NCBI GenBank assembly: GCA_019914995.1 | Contig: CM034143.1 | Location: forward strand, 312,501 to 376,500 | Source: Acanthochlamys bracteata | Taxonomy: Eukaryota > Streptophyta > Magnoliopsida > Pandanales > Velloziaceae | Reading direction: 5' to 3' | DNA length: 64,000 nucleotides | Shown here: positions 35,010 to 48,372 of the stretch, in pieces | Layout: every line of letters begins with the position of its first letter | Numbering within the stretch: position 1 is the first letter of the stretch | Position numbers and translations under genes: made by a program | Notes under the pieces: generated by a model | What the model saw: the letters and a program-made list of their open reading frames with translations, nothing else | What the model was told of the DNA's origin: nothing | The model's database searches: none

Positions 35010-36119
35010 TTATGTATAAAAAGCTTCAAAAGTACTTGAGCGATCAAGGAACGTGCTCCAATGTTCTCCGAATTGCAGAGAATTATCACTTTGATGAATT
35101 AGGGTTTCGTTTCCAAACTGTAGTGTGGCTGAAGAAGAAGAAGATGCAGGCATTGATGAACAGGTCGCCGTCGCCGTTGAAAATATATGATCACTACTAC
35201 TAATTACTTCCGGCGAAAAATTTATCCCTTCAAACACTAATCCATTACCTTGATCTAATGCGAAATAATTATCAATGGACTCTGATGCTAAACATCCGTG
35301 CTGCTGATGATGATCAGTAGTGTTCCAGTTAGCTGCAGTATCAGGGACGACAACATCTTCCATCAATCTTTCTTGTTGTTCTAACAATTGGGTTGAAATA
35401 TGGTAACTCAAAGAATCCGGCGACCCAAATGGATCAGACACGTCTATCATTGTACGTGATTGGTTTACCAGCACAGACGATCTACCGGCGGTAATTGCAG
35501 TAGTACTAGCTGGTTCAGGCTGCTGCTGCTGCTGCGAGGGGCAGTTGCTCAAAAATTTGGTGTAGAGATGAGCTAGATCAATGGACGATCCATCTGAACT
35601 TGAAACATCCAACGATGAGCCGGAGCTACTTCCGACCATATCATCAAGGGCAAGATCAGGCCTTAAAGCAGAACTAGCGCCAGATGATGACGGCTGACGA
35701 CTACTGCCGCTGTAAGACGGGTAACTATTGCCGGCGGACGAAGAAATAATACTCGATCGATCAAAAGCTTTACCTCTACGATTCTTCCGGCAACCACCAC
35801 CAACGGGAACGTTACGGAGAGAGCCGCCTTTAGTCCAGTACCGCCGACAACCTTTGCAGAAGTACCGTGGTTGTGTGAGACTGTAGTTGTTGTAGTAGCA
35901 GAATTTAGTATTGGATGAATCACAGCGGGGACAGTTCGGTGCCATCTCGATTCCTGGACGCCAACGGCCGCGATCGATCATCACCGGCGCCGGCGCAGCC
36001 CTTGATGAAGAAGAAGATGTAGTACTAGTGTACTGCAAGATGTTGTTGTTCATGCTCATGCCGTTTATGCTGATGTTGTTACTGGTGTTTTCTATAGAAG
36101 AAGAATAAATTGAGAACAT
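35010..36119 (-). CDS. Dof zinc-finger transcription factor
   Basis: A single-exon frame of 369 residues. The Dof domain occupies about residues 58-115: [20 protein letters not shown], then [20 protein letters not shown] and [20 protein letters not shown]. All four zinc-binding Cys residues are present (CPRC and CKGC). Dof proteins are nuclear and bind AAAG cores. The rest is Ser-, Asn- and Gln-rich (a QQQQQ run near residue 196), as in activation regions. The domain variant [13 protein letters not shown] resembles, from memory, Arabidopsis DOF1.2-type proteins, but the subfamily is not certain. The start is the first ATG; a second Met at about residue 20 is possible. There is no intron, as in many Dof genes. 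Confidence 0.95.
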   Translation of the reverse strand: MFSIYSSSIENTSNNISINGMSMNNNILQYTSTTSSSSSRAAPAPVMIDRGRWRPGIEMAPNCPRCDSSNTKFCYYNNYSLTQPRYFCKGCRRYWTKGGSLRNVPVGGGCRKNRRGKAFDRSSIISSSAGNSYPSYSGSSRQPSSSGASSALRPDLALDDMVGSSSGSSLDVSSSDGSSIDLAHLYTKFLSNCPSQQQQQPEPASTTAITAGRSSVLVNQSRTMIDVSDPFGSPDSLSYHISTQLLEQQERLMEDVVVPDTAANWNTTDHHQQHGCLASESIDNYFALDQGNGLVFEGINFSPEVISSSDHIFSTATATCSSMPASSSSSATLQFGNETLIHQSDNSLQFGEHWSTFLDRSSTFEAFYT

Positions 36120-37239
36120 TCTAAATATTGCTAGAAAAATTGTTGAGAAGAAGAAGAATAAGAAGAAAAAGAAGTGAATTGAGAGATGCGGAGGTGGGGG
36201 CTTTTATCAGCAACAGTGTAGAGTACAAATACGTACGTTAATTCCTTTAAACAAAATGAAAATTATTTATGTCTAATTAAATTTATTTTCTGTTAAAATT
36301 TATTTTTACTTCAAAATAAAAATAATAAAATTGCTTCAGCACGTGCACGTGCATGTCCTTAACGTGATTAAGCTACTTAGGTTCTCATTATTTAGTGTGT
36401 TTTTTTATGGTTCCAAGTTGGGCCCACGAAACAAACGAACCAATAATCAGGCAGCAAGCAAGTGGGATCCAGACGCGGTCCATTTTCTGGTCAACTGTTG
36501 TTGTGCGGGTCTAGACTTAACCGGATCGAGTAATCTGCTCCGCGGCCGGGTCGACCGTGTCGATGTTTCAGCTGACGTGGCGTTTTATGATTGTTGTCAG
36601 AGGCTACGCTATCGCCGGAGGGGAGCATGATGCGTCTCGTTCGCCGCCGTCTTCGGCTGCACTCCGGTGAATTTTGTGAATCAAATCCCTAATTTCTTCA
36701 ATTTCATTTCATTTCAACCAGGTCTTGCTTCATAATTTTTGAGAATTTGATTATTTGAGTTATCAGAGTTCAATCTCTACAGATGGGAATGAATAGAAAT
36801 AGAAATTTGTTGCTTGTTAATGCAGAATTTTGCTTAATGTAGCTGAAAGGAAGCTTCGAAATGTTTACAAAGTCAATCGAAATTCGATTTTTCGATATTG
36901 GTTGAAATGTTTCATATCAAATTTTAATGCTTGTTAATGTGAAGTTTTTGTTTAATCTAGCAGTACGGACAAAAAAAAATCGAACTTTGAGTTTTGAAAG
37001 AAAGAAATATGAACTATCTTATTTAGCTTGAAAATGGTTCAAAATTTGAGTTCTGATAAGAAGAAAGTATAGGAGTTCTTCTTCTTCCCTGAATATAGGG
37101 ATCAGAGGCTTAGAGAAAATTAAACACCAAACTATCTCAAGCACATGTACGTTGCAGCTCATAGAACCAACATAAAATGTTTTGAAAGGGATAGAGTTAG
37201 GCTTATAATGTATTGCATAATTCTCCGGTCTTATCTAAC

Positions 37240-37270
37240 GTAACAACAACAACAACAACAACGACGACGA
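37240..37270 (+). repeat. (AAC)n(GAC)n microsatellite
   Basis: About seven AAC units followed by three GAC units within the unassigned 36-42 kb region. Confidence 0.85.
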
Positions 37271-39874
37271 AGCAATTGATGCATCTCAGCATGTTAAGGG
37301 GGATCCTTCTTACGTTCTTTTGATGTAGACATGAGATTTTTTGTTTCATTACCGTAATGCTCTCCTTTCGTATCTCATACATTGCAAGCAAGATTGTTAG
37401 TGTCGTTGGACTATGGACTGCCGTATCATGTCTTGATGTAATGCTTGAGATTAGAACAGTTACCCGTCTTTTAGAGTGAATGAATTTTGTGTGTTTGTAA
37501 GTTGGAGGTCTCTTGGTGGAATGCTTCATGATTGAAAATATGAAAGCATGGAGCATGCACTTAAGTTCATTGAAGGACGGAAAAATTCTATCACAACTTG
37601 GTGTTCTTATCAGTGTGGTCCTGTAAAAGGGGAAGATGGTCCAGTTCAATTCTTCATGAATGGATCCATTTTTGTTGGACCAATGGACCCGACAAGCACG
37701 TGGAGATGGTGTAAGTTCTCTGTCTTGGCAAAGTTTCTATTGTCTTTTGCCATACATCAAACACATTTTATCGGTTTCCTACATGGTTTATATGCAAGGA
37801 GTTTATATATCTTCAACAAGAAAACTTTTTGCTAATCATTGTAAGGTCTTTTAGTCTTTGTTTTTCCTTTTAGCGTTTGCAGTACTTTGGTGAGGTGAGT
37901 TTTCCGGGTATAGCAGTAGTTATTGTTTCTGGTATGCACTCGCCCAAGCCCTACTCGTGTTTTATGGTTCCACCAGGATGGAATTATTTCTGCGTCTTAG
38001 TGAGATACTAAGTATCCGTGCCAATAGGATGTAGATGATTTTTATATTTTGTGTTTCGTCGAAAGTATGGGAACTTAGAGTACACGTGGAGTATACAAGA
38101 GCTAAGAGGGATGGGCGGGTAAGATCCCTCCCTGTCCATAGGTCCATGAAAACTATGGTTCCACCGTGCCTTGTTGTAGCAGAAATCACCATTTGGGGGT
38201 TATTGTTTTTTGCCATCATCAACTAAGGGTAGGGTTCTTTTCATTCATGATCATGCTTGCAATTGTACTATGTATGATACCATTATTACAGGTCTTCATT
38301 GGTCACAAGGAAGTTAGGCATAGAACTTGAATGCCCCAACACCATTGGAATACCATGTTGAGCATCTGCCAACTCATCACCCAATTTCCAGCTGCGAAAC
38401 TTTTAATTCATTCTGTAAACATTAGCAACAGAACGGAAGAATATTGTGCTTTCCTAGCTTAGATACTTGCGTATGTCTCATGTCTGCCTCTTTCATATGC
38501 TCCGGAATTCTCGAAAGATTGTTGTATTGTTTGGATTTCATCTAAACCTCACACAAAACATATCATAAGAATTTGGGCAAGTTGTTGTTGTGATACAGTC
38601 GTTAAAACTCTCTCCCATTTTTTTCGTTCGTTGAGTAAACAAACACGACTCCATTTGTATTCCAGTTGGAGAAAATATCTCGAATTCTTGATCTCTATGC
38701 TAAAATTGTCTGGATATATAAATAAATATCTTCTTTTCTGGAAAATTCCTCTCAATTTCAGCAATGTAGTAGCTAGAGAGATGTTTAGTGAGGGAAGCAT
38801 TTAAGCATGCATTGAAACGGCTAATAAATGGCAAGGAAAATCAGTTGAGACATGAGAGAGAGAGAAGATTGGGCAGAGCATGTTGTAGTAAAGAGTGAGA
38901 ATGAGAGGGTCCAGATGAACAGGGTTGGGTCCTATCTCTCTCACTCATAATAATAACTAGAAGTCCATGTGACTTCTTGGTAAGTCGTTTTCATGAACTC
39001 CCTCCCACTTGGTTGTTGATGTTGAGATGCATTCATCAACGAGTTTCATTCATGAATCATGAGTTTGGTAGACGTGTGTTTCCCGTAGCCAGAGAATGGA
39101 TTCTTTGGAAGCTTACAGTTCGTACAATGTGTCAGATTGGTCCACAATCATATTGCAATTCGTTTTTCTACAACTGGACATTGATAAAATTTCATCACAA
39201 GTGATTCTTTTAGATATTGATCTAACAAAATATGAATGATTCGTATGCAATTTCTGGTTTACTAACGTTATGAATGATATTCTGGACAGGTTCTTGTAGA
39301 TACCTGGATTACACGAGTATACTAGTAGTTCCAAACTCCATCATCGCAAAATTATAAGATGAGGTGAGTATTTCTTTTACCAGGATTTCCTTCTTTCACC
39401 AAGTCATCGACTTCAGTTAAAGACTGCAAATTTTATGTGAATGTGATATAGTGATTGAAGGTAGGTAGCTAATTCGCATTAAGATTTTGTAGTAGCTGAT
39501 TCGAGGATTGTTTTCGTATGCATATGGTTCGCCGTTAATTGGAGTTGCGTGCTAGAAGATGCTGGTTATGGGCCTTCTTTCGTGTGCTGTTATGGGAAAG
39601 CAGGATGAAGAAGACCTGTATGTTCCTTATTTTTTTCTTTGTTTCTTCGCAGGGCTGCTGTTCCGATTCGAGAAATCTGCTACTCCGACGATGTTACTTA
39701 ACTTGTTTCAAGCTCATGGGTTTGATATAGGAGATTCTAATGCCAGTCTACTCAGCAAGAAAACTTCGTAAGTGTACGTATACGTCAACTCACGTACGGC
39801 AGCTACACTACATTCTTCAATAAAGCAATCTTCAAATTATTAGGGAATGTACTACGCCGGCGTGTGAGACAGTA

Positions 39875-40070
39875 AGAGTGATTATAAATAATATTTTTAA
39901 AATAAATAATATTTTTTATTTTAAAAAATAAAATTTATTTTTTATTTAAAAAATAATAATAAAATTTTATAATATATAATTTTTAAATAAATTTTGTAAA
40001 ATACTATAGAATGTTTAATAGAAAGCATGAAATTAAAAAATGCTTTCTAGAAAAGCATCTGCCAAACACA
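39875..40070. mobile_element. AT-rich element, copy E
   Basis: Begins AGAGTGATTATAAATAATAT and ends CATCTGCCAAACACATCC, with an AT-only interior in the order of the 34.0 kb copy. Near its right end AGAAAGCAT and ATGCTTTCT form a small inverted repeat. Confidence 0.5.
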
Positions 40071-41599
40071 TCCTATTTATTGAAGTCTTTTGTTGAACTT
40101 CCAAATTATATTAGGAGATGAGTGAGATTGCTTATAAAATTATTTTTTTTAAACGATAAATATTTTTTTTATAAAAAATAAGTTATAATTTTTTTATAAA
40201 AAAGTAATATAATAAATAATAATAAGAAATGTATTTTAATAGTATCAAATTAGTTGAGTGTGAAAATATATATTTATTTATATTTGAAATATTAAAATAC
40301 TCAAGTAATTGCAAATTATTTTGATTTAGAGATCTGATTCGGCATGTATATATGTATAAAATTACATATTTAATATACAATTGGTTTAACAATTTGCTAT
40401 TACAGATTGTTTTCGACTAATAATACCTTTTTTTTTTTTGTTTAATTGTATTATATTGTTCATTCACTCGTATATTGCATATGTATAAAAATCAGATTAA
40501 TTAGCTTATGTGCAATTATCTTAAGGTTTAAAACAATAGTTAAGGATATATAATTAAAGAATTGATCAAGTCTTTCTAAGACTCGTTCACCCAAACTAGA
40601 CTTGAATGTTTTTTCTGGATCTTGTTCAATCAATGCTCTCTAATACAAGTAGTAACAAGAAAGTGAAGGTTAGATAATGATCTTTTTTCTCCTTTAAATT
40701 TTGACAAAGTTTTGAAACATGCATGAACCATGACTTTAAAAAAAAAAGTTATAATAAGCTATAAGCTGCAATTGGATAATTTTAGTCTTTTTTATATTTG
40801 CAATATAGGTCCAGTTAATCACCTTTTTTTTTTTCTCCAAAATATTGTTAAACTCTTTTAACATGTAATCCTTATGGTTAATGTTGATTACGGTACACTC
40901 CAAATATATTTTGAAAGTTTTTAGAAACACTATTTTCTTATCTAAAATATAATATAAACTATACATATATAAATTCTTTTTAAAAATTTATTAAATAATG
41001 TGTAAGATTAATTAAAAAATATGAAGTGTTTATTTAAAATAACAAGTACTTAGAATGCGTTGTCAAACATCTCCTTTGAGTTCATGCCGTTTTACATATT
41101 TTAATTATCATTTTGAATTTTGCTTTCATCGATACTTTATTCTAAAATTTACTTTAAATGTTTTAATTATCGCTTAAAAATTTACTTATATGAACTCCAT
41201 TTTTAAGCAAATTTTACATACACAATTTACTTTCGTAAAACTCAGTTTTACGCAATTACAATACGCTTTATCGTTTGATTAGAAACTCCTAATCGATTTA
41301 GTTGCCCTAACACTTGTATAACTTCTAAAAGTAAAATAGAATTTTCTTTTTTTTTTAAAAAAAATAGTATAAACAAAGTTTAAAGAAAAACAAAATGACC
41401 TAATCTTGCCAAAGGAATATTAAATGACCTAACAATGCAAATTTTGTTTTTGTTACATACATCTCTTCAATTTCGAACTCTTTGACCTTGTCCTTCTTTC
41501 ACCTTAAGTTTGACCCTATCTTGCAAAAAATTACATTTAAAAAAAAAAAACGCGTCTCTTGTAAGTTCTAACTTCTATGATTTTAATTAATAAGACTAA

Positions 41600-41790
41600 A
41601 GTCATTTAAAATATTTATATATTTTATAGATATTTATAAAATTTATTTAAAAATTTAAAAAATGTAAAAAATTATACGTAGTAAATTTTTTTTATTGTAT
41701 ATTATTATTATTTTTTGAATAAAAAAAATAAAACTTATTTAAAAAAAAAAATTTATTAAAAAAATTCTATTTAATAGTATTTTCAAACGC
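41600..41790. mobile_element. AT-rich element, copy F
   Basis: Same orientation and internal order as the 25.2 kb copy: ATATTTTATAGATATTTATA, AAATTTATTTAAAAATTTAA, a TTTTTTTATTGTATATTATT core, and the terminal TAGTATTTTCAAACGCC. It ends about 170 bp upstream of the VQ gene start. Confidence 0.6.
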
Positions 41791-41962
41791 CTCACTGCTG
41801 TGCTCTTGACTTGGCCCTAAATGAGAAACATTCTTCATACTTCTTTCTTCTGTAAATTGTCGTTGTATATATATAAACATTGACATACATCTTCCAACAT
41901 TACAAATTTGTCCGAAATAATTTCCCGCATTACAGTTTGAAAAAAAAACACATAAGTTTTTG

Positions 41963-42637
41963 ATGGATCACGGTAGCCGGCCGTCGCCGAGACGTGAGCT
42001 TCAAGGTCCTCGTCCGACGCCACTGAGATTGATCAACAAAGACTCGCATAAGATCAAGAAGCCGCTAGTAGCACCAGCAGGACAACAACGACAGCAGCAG
42101 CAGCCGGTGATCATTTACACCGTTTCGCCCAAAGTCATCCATGCTGATCCTAGCAACTTCATGTCCATAGTTCAACAACTCACCGGAGCTGATAGTAACA
42201 ATTCATCTTCGGTTAATCGTAACCTTACCTTACAGACGGTGCAAGAAACAAATGTTCAAGATGTACCCTATCAACATGATATTGACAGCATGTTGTTGGA
42301 TAGGGAAGCTATGAACTTGCCGCCAGGGATATTATCATCGACGCCAGTTTCTTTACCTCTGATTCCGTCAAGCTTGTTTACGCCGCCTGCTCATGGTGAA
42401 CTGAGTTCTCCGGCATTCATGCATGATTTCAGTAGTAGTCCTACATTCAGTGACCACCATCCGTATGGTTTCCTTCCGAGTTCCAGCAGCAATCTTTCTG
42501 CTGCAGGTTCTTATGATTTCAGCAGCAGTCCTACATTCAGCAACCATCATCTGTACGGTTTCCTCCCGAGTTCCAGCAGCAATGTTTCTGCTGCAGGTTC
42601 TAATTGGGATTTTTTCAATCAGTTCAAGAACTTCTGA
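41963..42637 (+). CDS. VQ-motif protein
   Basis: A single-exon frame of 224 residues, usual for VQ genes. The N-terminus GPRPTPLRLINKDSHKIKKP is the conserved motif of one VQ subgroup. A Gln-rich linker precedes PVIIYTVSPKVIHADPSNFM, and the VQ core FMSIVQQLTG is at residues 66-75. VQ proteins bind group I and IIc WRKY factors, or plastid sigma factors, through this core and modulate defence and growth transcription. The C-terminus contains an exact-length 30-residue tandem duplication of the unit DFSSSPTFS-HH-YGFLPSSSSN-SAAGS (see the repeat entry) and ends in an aromatic tail DFFNQFKNF. ATG at 41963 gives MDHGSRPSPRR; the preceding in-frame codon is TTG. The 3' neighbour is convergent, 328 bp away. 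Confidence 0.93.
   Translation: MDHGSRPSPRRELQGPRPTPLRLINKDSHKIKKPLVAPAGQQRQQQQPVIIYTVSPKVIHADPSNFMSIVQQLTGADSNNSSSVNRNLTLQTVQETNVQDVPYQHDIDSMLLDREAMNLPPGILSSTPVSLPLIPSSLFTPPAHGELSSPAFMHDFSSSPTFSDHHPYGFLPSSSSNLSAAGSYDFSSSPTFSNHHLYGFLPSSSSNVSAAGSNWDFFNQFKNF
42425..42604 (+). repeat. In-frame 90-bp tandem duplication within the VQ gene
   Basis: Copy 1 is 42425-42514 and copy 2 is 42515-42604. Both start GATTTCAG and encode matching 30-residue units, differing at a handful of bases (for example GACCACCATCCGTATGG against AACCATCATCTGTACGG). Several differences are synonymous, suggesting that the duplicated peptide is still under some constraint. Confidence 0.95.
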
Positions 42638-42965
42638 TTCAAAAGTTTTTTTCGGACGTAGTCAAAAGAGATAGTTTGTAGAAGTAGTCAAGCTAGCTCA
42701 GAGAGTACTTGTAGCTTCTCCTGTAGCTGATAATGAATTCATATTGATTTCTTTCCAGAGAAAAAAATTAAAAATTCTATTCAATTGACCATTCTCATAA
42801 ATAGAATGTACAGGTTTCAACATTGATTCTTGATAGAATAAAAATTCAAATTCTTGATGGATCCGGCGGCTGTGATTCTGCTGGTTTAAATGGCGCGAGC
42901 ATTTGAAATGTTCTGGCTGGAAAGCGGAAGATATCTTTAGGCTAGTTGCAATCCAGTCTAGGTCT

Positions 42966-46087
<3,122 letters not shown>

Positions 46088-46302
46088 TGCTCTTCTCCTC
46101 TCAAGGATTACTCGAAGAGAACACAATACAGACTGCTGACAAAGATTAAGATAGAAACCTGTTCTCTCTGTTGGAAAAACAACAAAATATTTAGAAAATA
46201 TTTAAATCTTTGTGAAAAATTTTAAGATATTTCGGGCTGCGATGGATTGATTTAAATCTTGAAAAGATAAAAAAAGATAAAATGAAGTAAAGAACAAAAT
46301 TT

Positions 46303-46374
46303 GGTGCATTCAGAGAATTGAACTCGGGACCTCTCGCACCCTAAGCGAGAATCATAACACTAGACCAAATGCCC
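46303..46374 (-). tRNA. Degenerate tRNA-Pro(AGG), possible pseudogene
   Basis: The 72-nt cloverleaf reads GGGCATTTGGTCTAGTG at its 5' end. The anticodon arm TCTCGCTTAGGGTGCGAGA has a perfect stem and anticodon AGG. The T-loop is TTCAATT. Departures from intact plant tRNA-Pro are an A opposite G at acceptor pair 2-71, a lost G in the D-loop (GTGTTATG instead of GTGGTATG), one T-stem mismatch (C50-T64), and A at the B-box G position. A run of four T lies about five bases past the 3' end, as for Pol III termination. The anticodon arm is intact, but acceptor and T-stem mismatches argue for a decaying copy. Confidence 0.8.
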
Positions 46375-46489
46375 TTTGTTGTGTTGGCGCTAAGAGATAT
46401 TTTAATAAGATATATTCCAGTGGAAATACCAAACCGAAAGCTTTCTTTTGACTCGGCTCTTCCTTTATTTTCTTGCTCGTTTTGTCTGC

Positions 46490-46497
46490 TAGGGTTT
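46490..46497 (+). promoter_or_regulatory. Telo-box in the RZ1A leader
   Basis: TAGGGTTT lies in the CT-rich leader, followed by a probable 5' untranslated exon ending at a donor near 46561 (TTTACAAG/GTAATT). That implies an intron of about 750 bp to the acceptor at 46307-plus-1000 (TTTTGCAG at 47301-47308), just ahead of the ATG. Telo-boxes are common in plant translation and RNA-metabolism genes. Confidence 0.5.
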
Positions 46498-47315
46498 CCC
46501 ACGCCCGAGAAAATTGCTTTTTCATCTTTCCGAGCTTTTTAGTTTAGTTAGTTTTTACAAGGTAATTCATCGCAATATCCATCAGTTTCGAGCTTTCGAT
46601 CTGTTTTCCGCTCAATTTTTTTATGTAATTTTTCTCTCGGGTTCTGTTTACGTGATTGATTATCGATTGTCATGGATGGTCTGTTGTTATTCTGATCTGT
46701 TTTTTATGAGGTTCTTAGGATTAGGTCTTGTCTGGAGACATTAGGGTTTTCTTTTTTGTTTTTTCTTAAATTGTTAGATTTTGAAGCTAGAAACATTGGC
46801 AATATCTGATAGATTGCCAAAGTTTTGATGCATCCATGATTGGAAAAAAGTAGCTAGGTTTATCAAACAATTCAACTCTGAGGTAACTAAAACATGGTTT
46901 TTGTTATCAACCTGATATTGTACGAAACTCAATCTATTAGGTTTTTTTTTTGGTTTTTACATTTATTGTTCTCATGAAGAATTTCTGTTGGTATCAAAGA
47001 AGTTGATTGTGTGAGTATGATATATTAGTTGTGCCTTTGATTAATGCCCTAGTCATTGTCAAATTTGCACATAAAGAACAAGCAGCTCATTACATGTAAT
47101 ATGAAGGTTGGTAATTTGTTTGCTTAGTTTTTTAGGCTATGTGTCTAGCGTATTTACTTTGGGCATATATGAAGAGTAAACTGTAACTTTGATGTGTTAT
47201 GTTGTATGTGATGTTAAATTGATTTTGGGGCACTTCTATTTTATGCTATATATGCTAATTGTCATTGAGTGGGCTCCCTATTCCTCACACTATTTGTTTG
47301 TTTTGCAGTTGAATC

Positions 47316-48372
47316 ATGTCGGAATCAACTGAATACCGCTGCTTCATTGGAGGCCTTGCTTGGAGTACATCTGATAGGGGTTTGAGGGAAGCTTTTGAAA
47401 AGTTTGGTCACCTTTCAGAAGCAAAGGTAAACTTTTGAAAGTTCAATGTAATTGCTAATACGATGTCTGTACACACCATTAACCTTTGAATGACTGTGAT
47501 ATAGTGGGCATTGGTTGCCTCTATCTCCCTTGATTGTGATATCTATTGAATATGTAACACTCCCTTGATATATGATTATCTATTGAATGTGCAACTTTTG
47601 ATGATAGCTATTTGACTAAATGAACCCTTGGTGATACCGTTCGTGTTTTGCCTGCTTTTCTTGATCGAAAGCAATGTAGTCCACAATCCTGATTCATTTT
47701 TAATATTCTATTCTTACTCAGGAAGGTCATCTATTGGTTGCTTGTATATCAGCGTACAAATTATTGATTTTTGGCTTTGATAACATTTTATTGTTTGCAG
47801 TTTCATCTGAATAGTAAATTTTCATGATGTAGGTGGTTGTGGATAGGTTTTCTGGACGTTCTCGTGGATTTGGGTTTGTGACCTTTGATGAGAAGCAAGC
47901 AATGGAAGAAGCAATTGAGAAAATGAACGGAATGGATCTGGATGGAAGAAACATTACTGTTGATAAAGCGCAACCTCAGGGAGGTGGCAGAGACCGTGAC
48001 GGGGACCGGGATCGTGACTATGATCGTAGCCGTGATCGAGACCGTGACCGTGGACGTGACTATGGAGGGCCTCGTGGCTCAGGTGGTGGCGGAGAATGTT
48101 TTAAGTGTGGAAAACCTGGGCATTTTGCAAGGGAGTGTCCTAATGGTGATTCAGCAAGAGGTGAAAGGTATGGTGGTGCTAGGGATGACAAGTATGGTGG
48201 AGGTGGTGGCCGTTATGGTCCTGATCGTTCTGGAGAGAGGCATGGAGATAGGTATGGTGGACGGAGCAGAGATGGAGGTGGTGGGCGTGGTGGGTCAGGA
48301 AATGATCGCTACAATCGTGATCGATCTGGACCATACGAGCGTCATGGTGGAGGAGGAGGATACCGCTCATAG
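47316..48372 (+). CDS. RZ1A: Glycine-rich RNA-binding protein with zinc knuckle, RZ1A type
   Basis: Two coding exons (47316-47426 and 47833-48372) encode 216 residues. An RRM spans about residues 7-82 with RNP2 [10 protein letters not shown] and RNP1 [10 protein letters not shown], ending [12 protein letters not shown]. An Arg-Asp repeat region ([19 protein letters not shown]) precedes a CCHC zinc knuckle [14 protein letters not shown] at residues 124-137. A Gly/Arg/Tyr-rich tail ends GGGGGYRS. This architecture is the RZ-1 class of cold-responsive nuclear RNA-binding proteins; the RRM start [20 protein letters not shown] is closest, from memory, to RZ-1a. RZ-1 proteins act in splicing and as RNA chaperones. 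A long 5' leader intron is likely. The intron splits the RRM after SEAK, as in glycine-rich RRM relatives. Confidence 0.95.

Larger units (their letters stand above)
36120..41962. other. Long region (5.8 kb) without a supported gene
   Basis: 36120-36700 is the Dof promoter side, with a GC-rich patch including an ATG-led 13-codon frame at about 36626-36665 that ends at a good donor (CTCCG/GTGAAT). 37200-38330 and 38850-39780 have near-genic base composition and scattered short frames (for example 37548-37835 and 39559-39771 on plus) with no recognisable domain. 39.8-41.8 kb is AT-rich with two elements. The composition suggests a decayed or non-coding transcription unit. I found no tRNA and no recognisable known miRNA sequence. 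Confidence 0.5.

Noticed and set aside
37203..37649. A 148-codon minus-strand frame.
   Set aside because: Its C-terminal Val run is a translated AAC microsatellite and the rest has no recognisable domain.
38893..38946. A purine/pyrimidine inverted repeat (GAGTGAGA against TCTCACTC) that could look like a miRNA precursor.
   Set aside because: Only about 8 bp pair perfectly, the span is 54 bases, and no known miRNA sequence was recognised.
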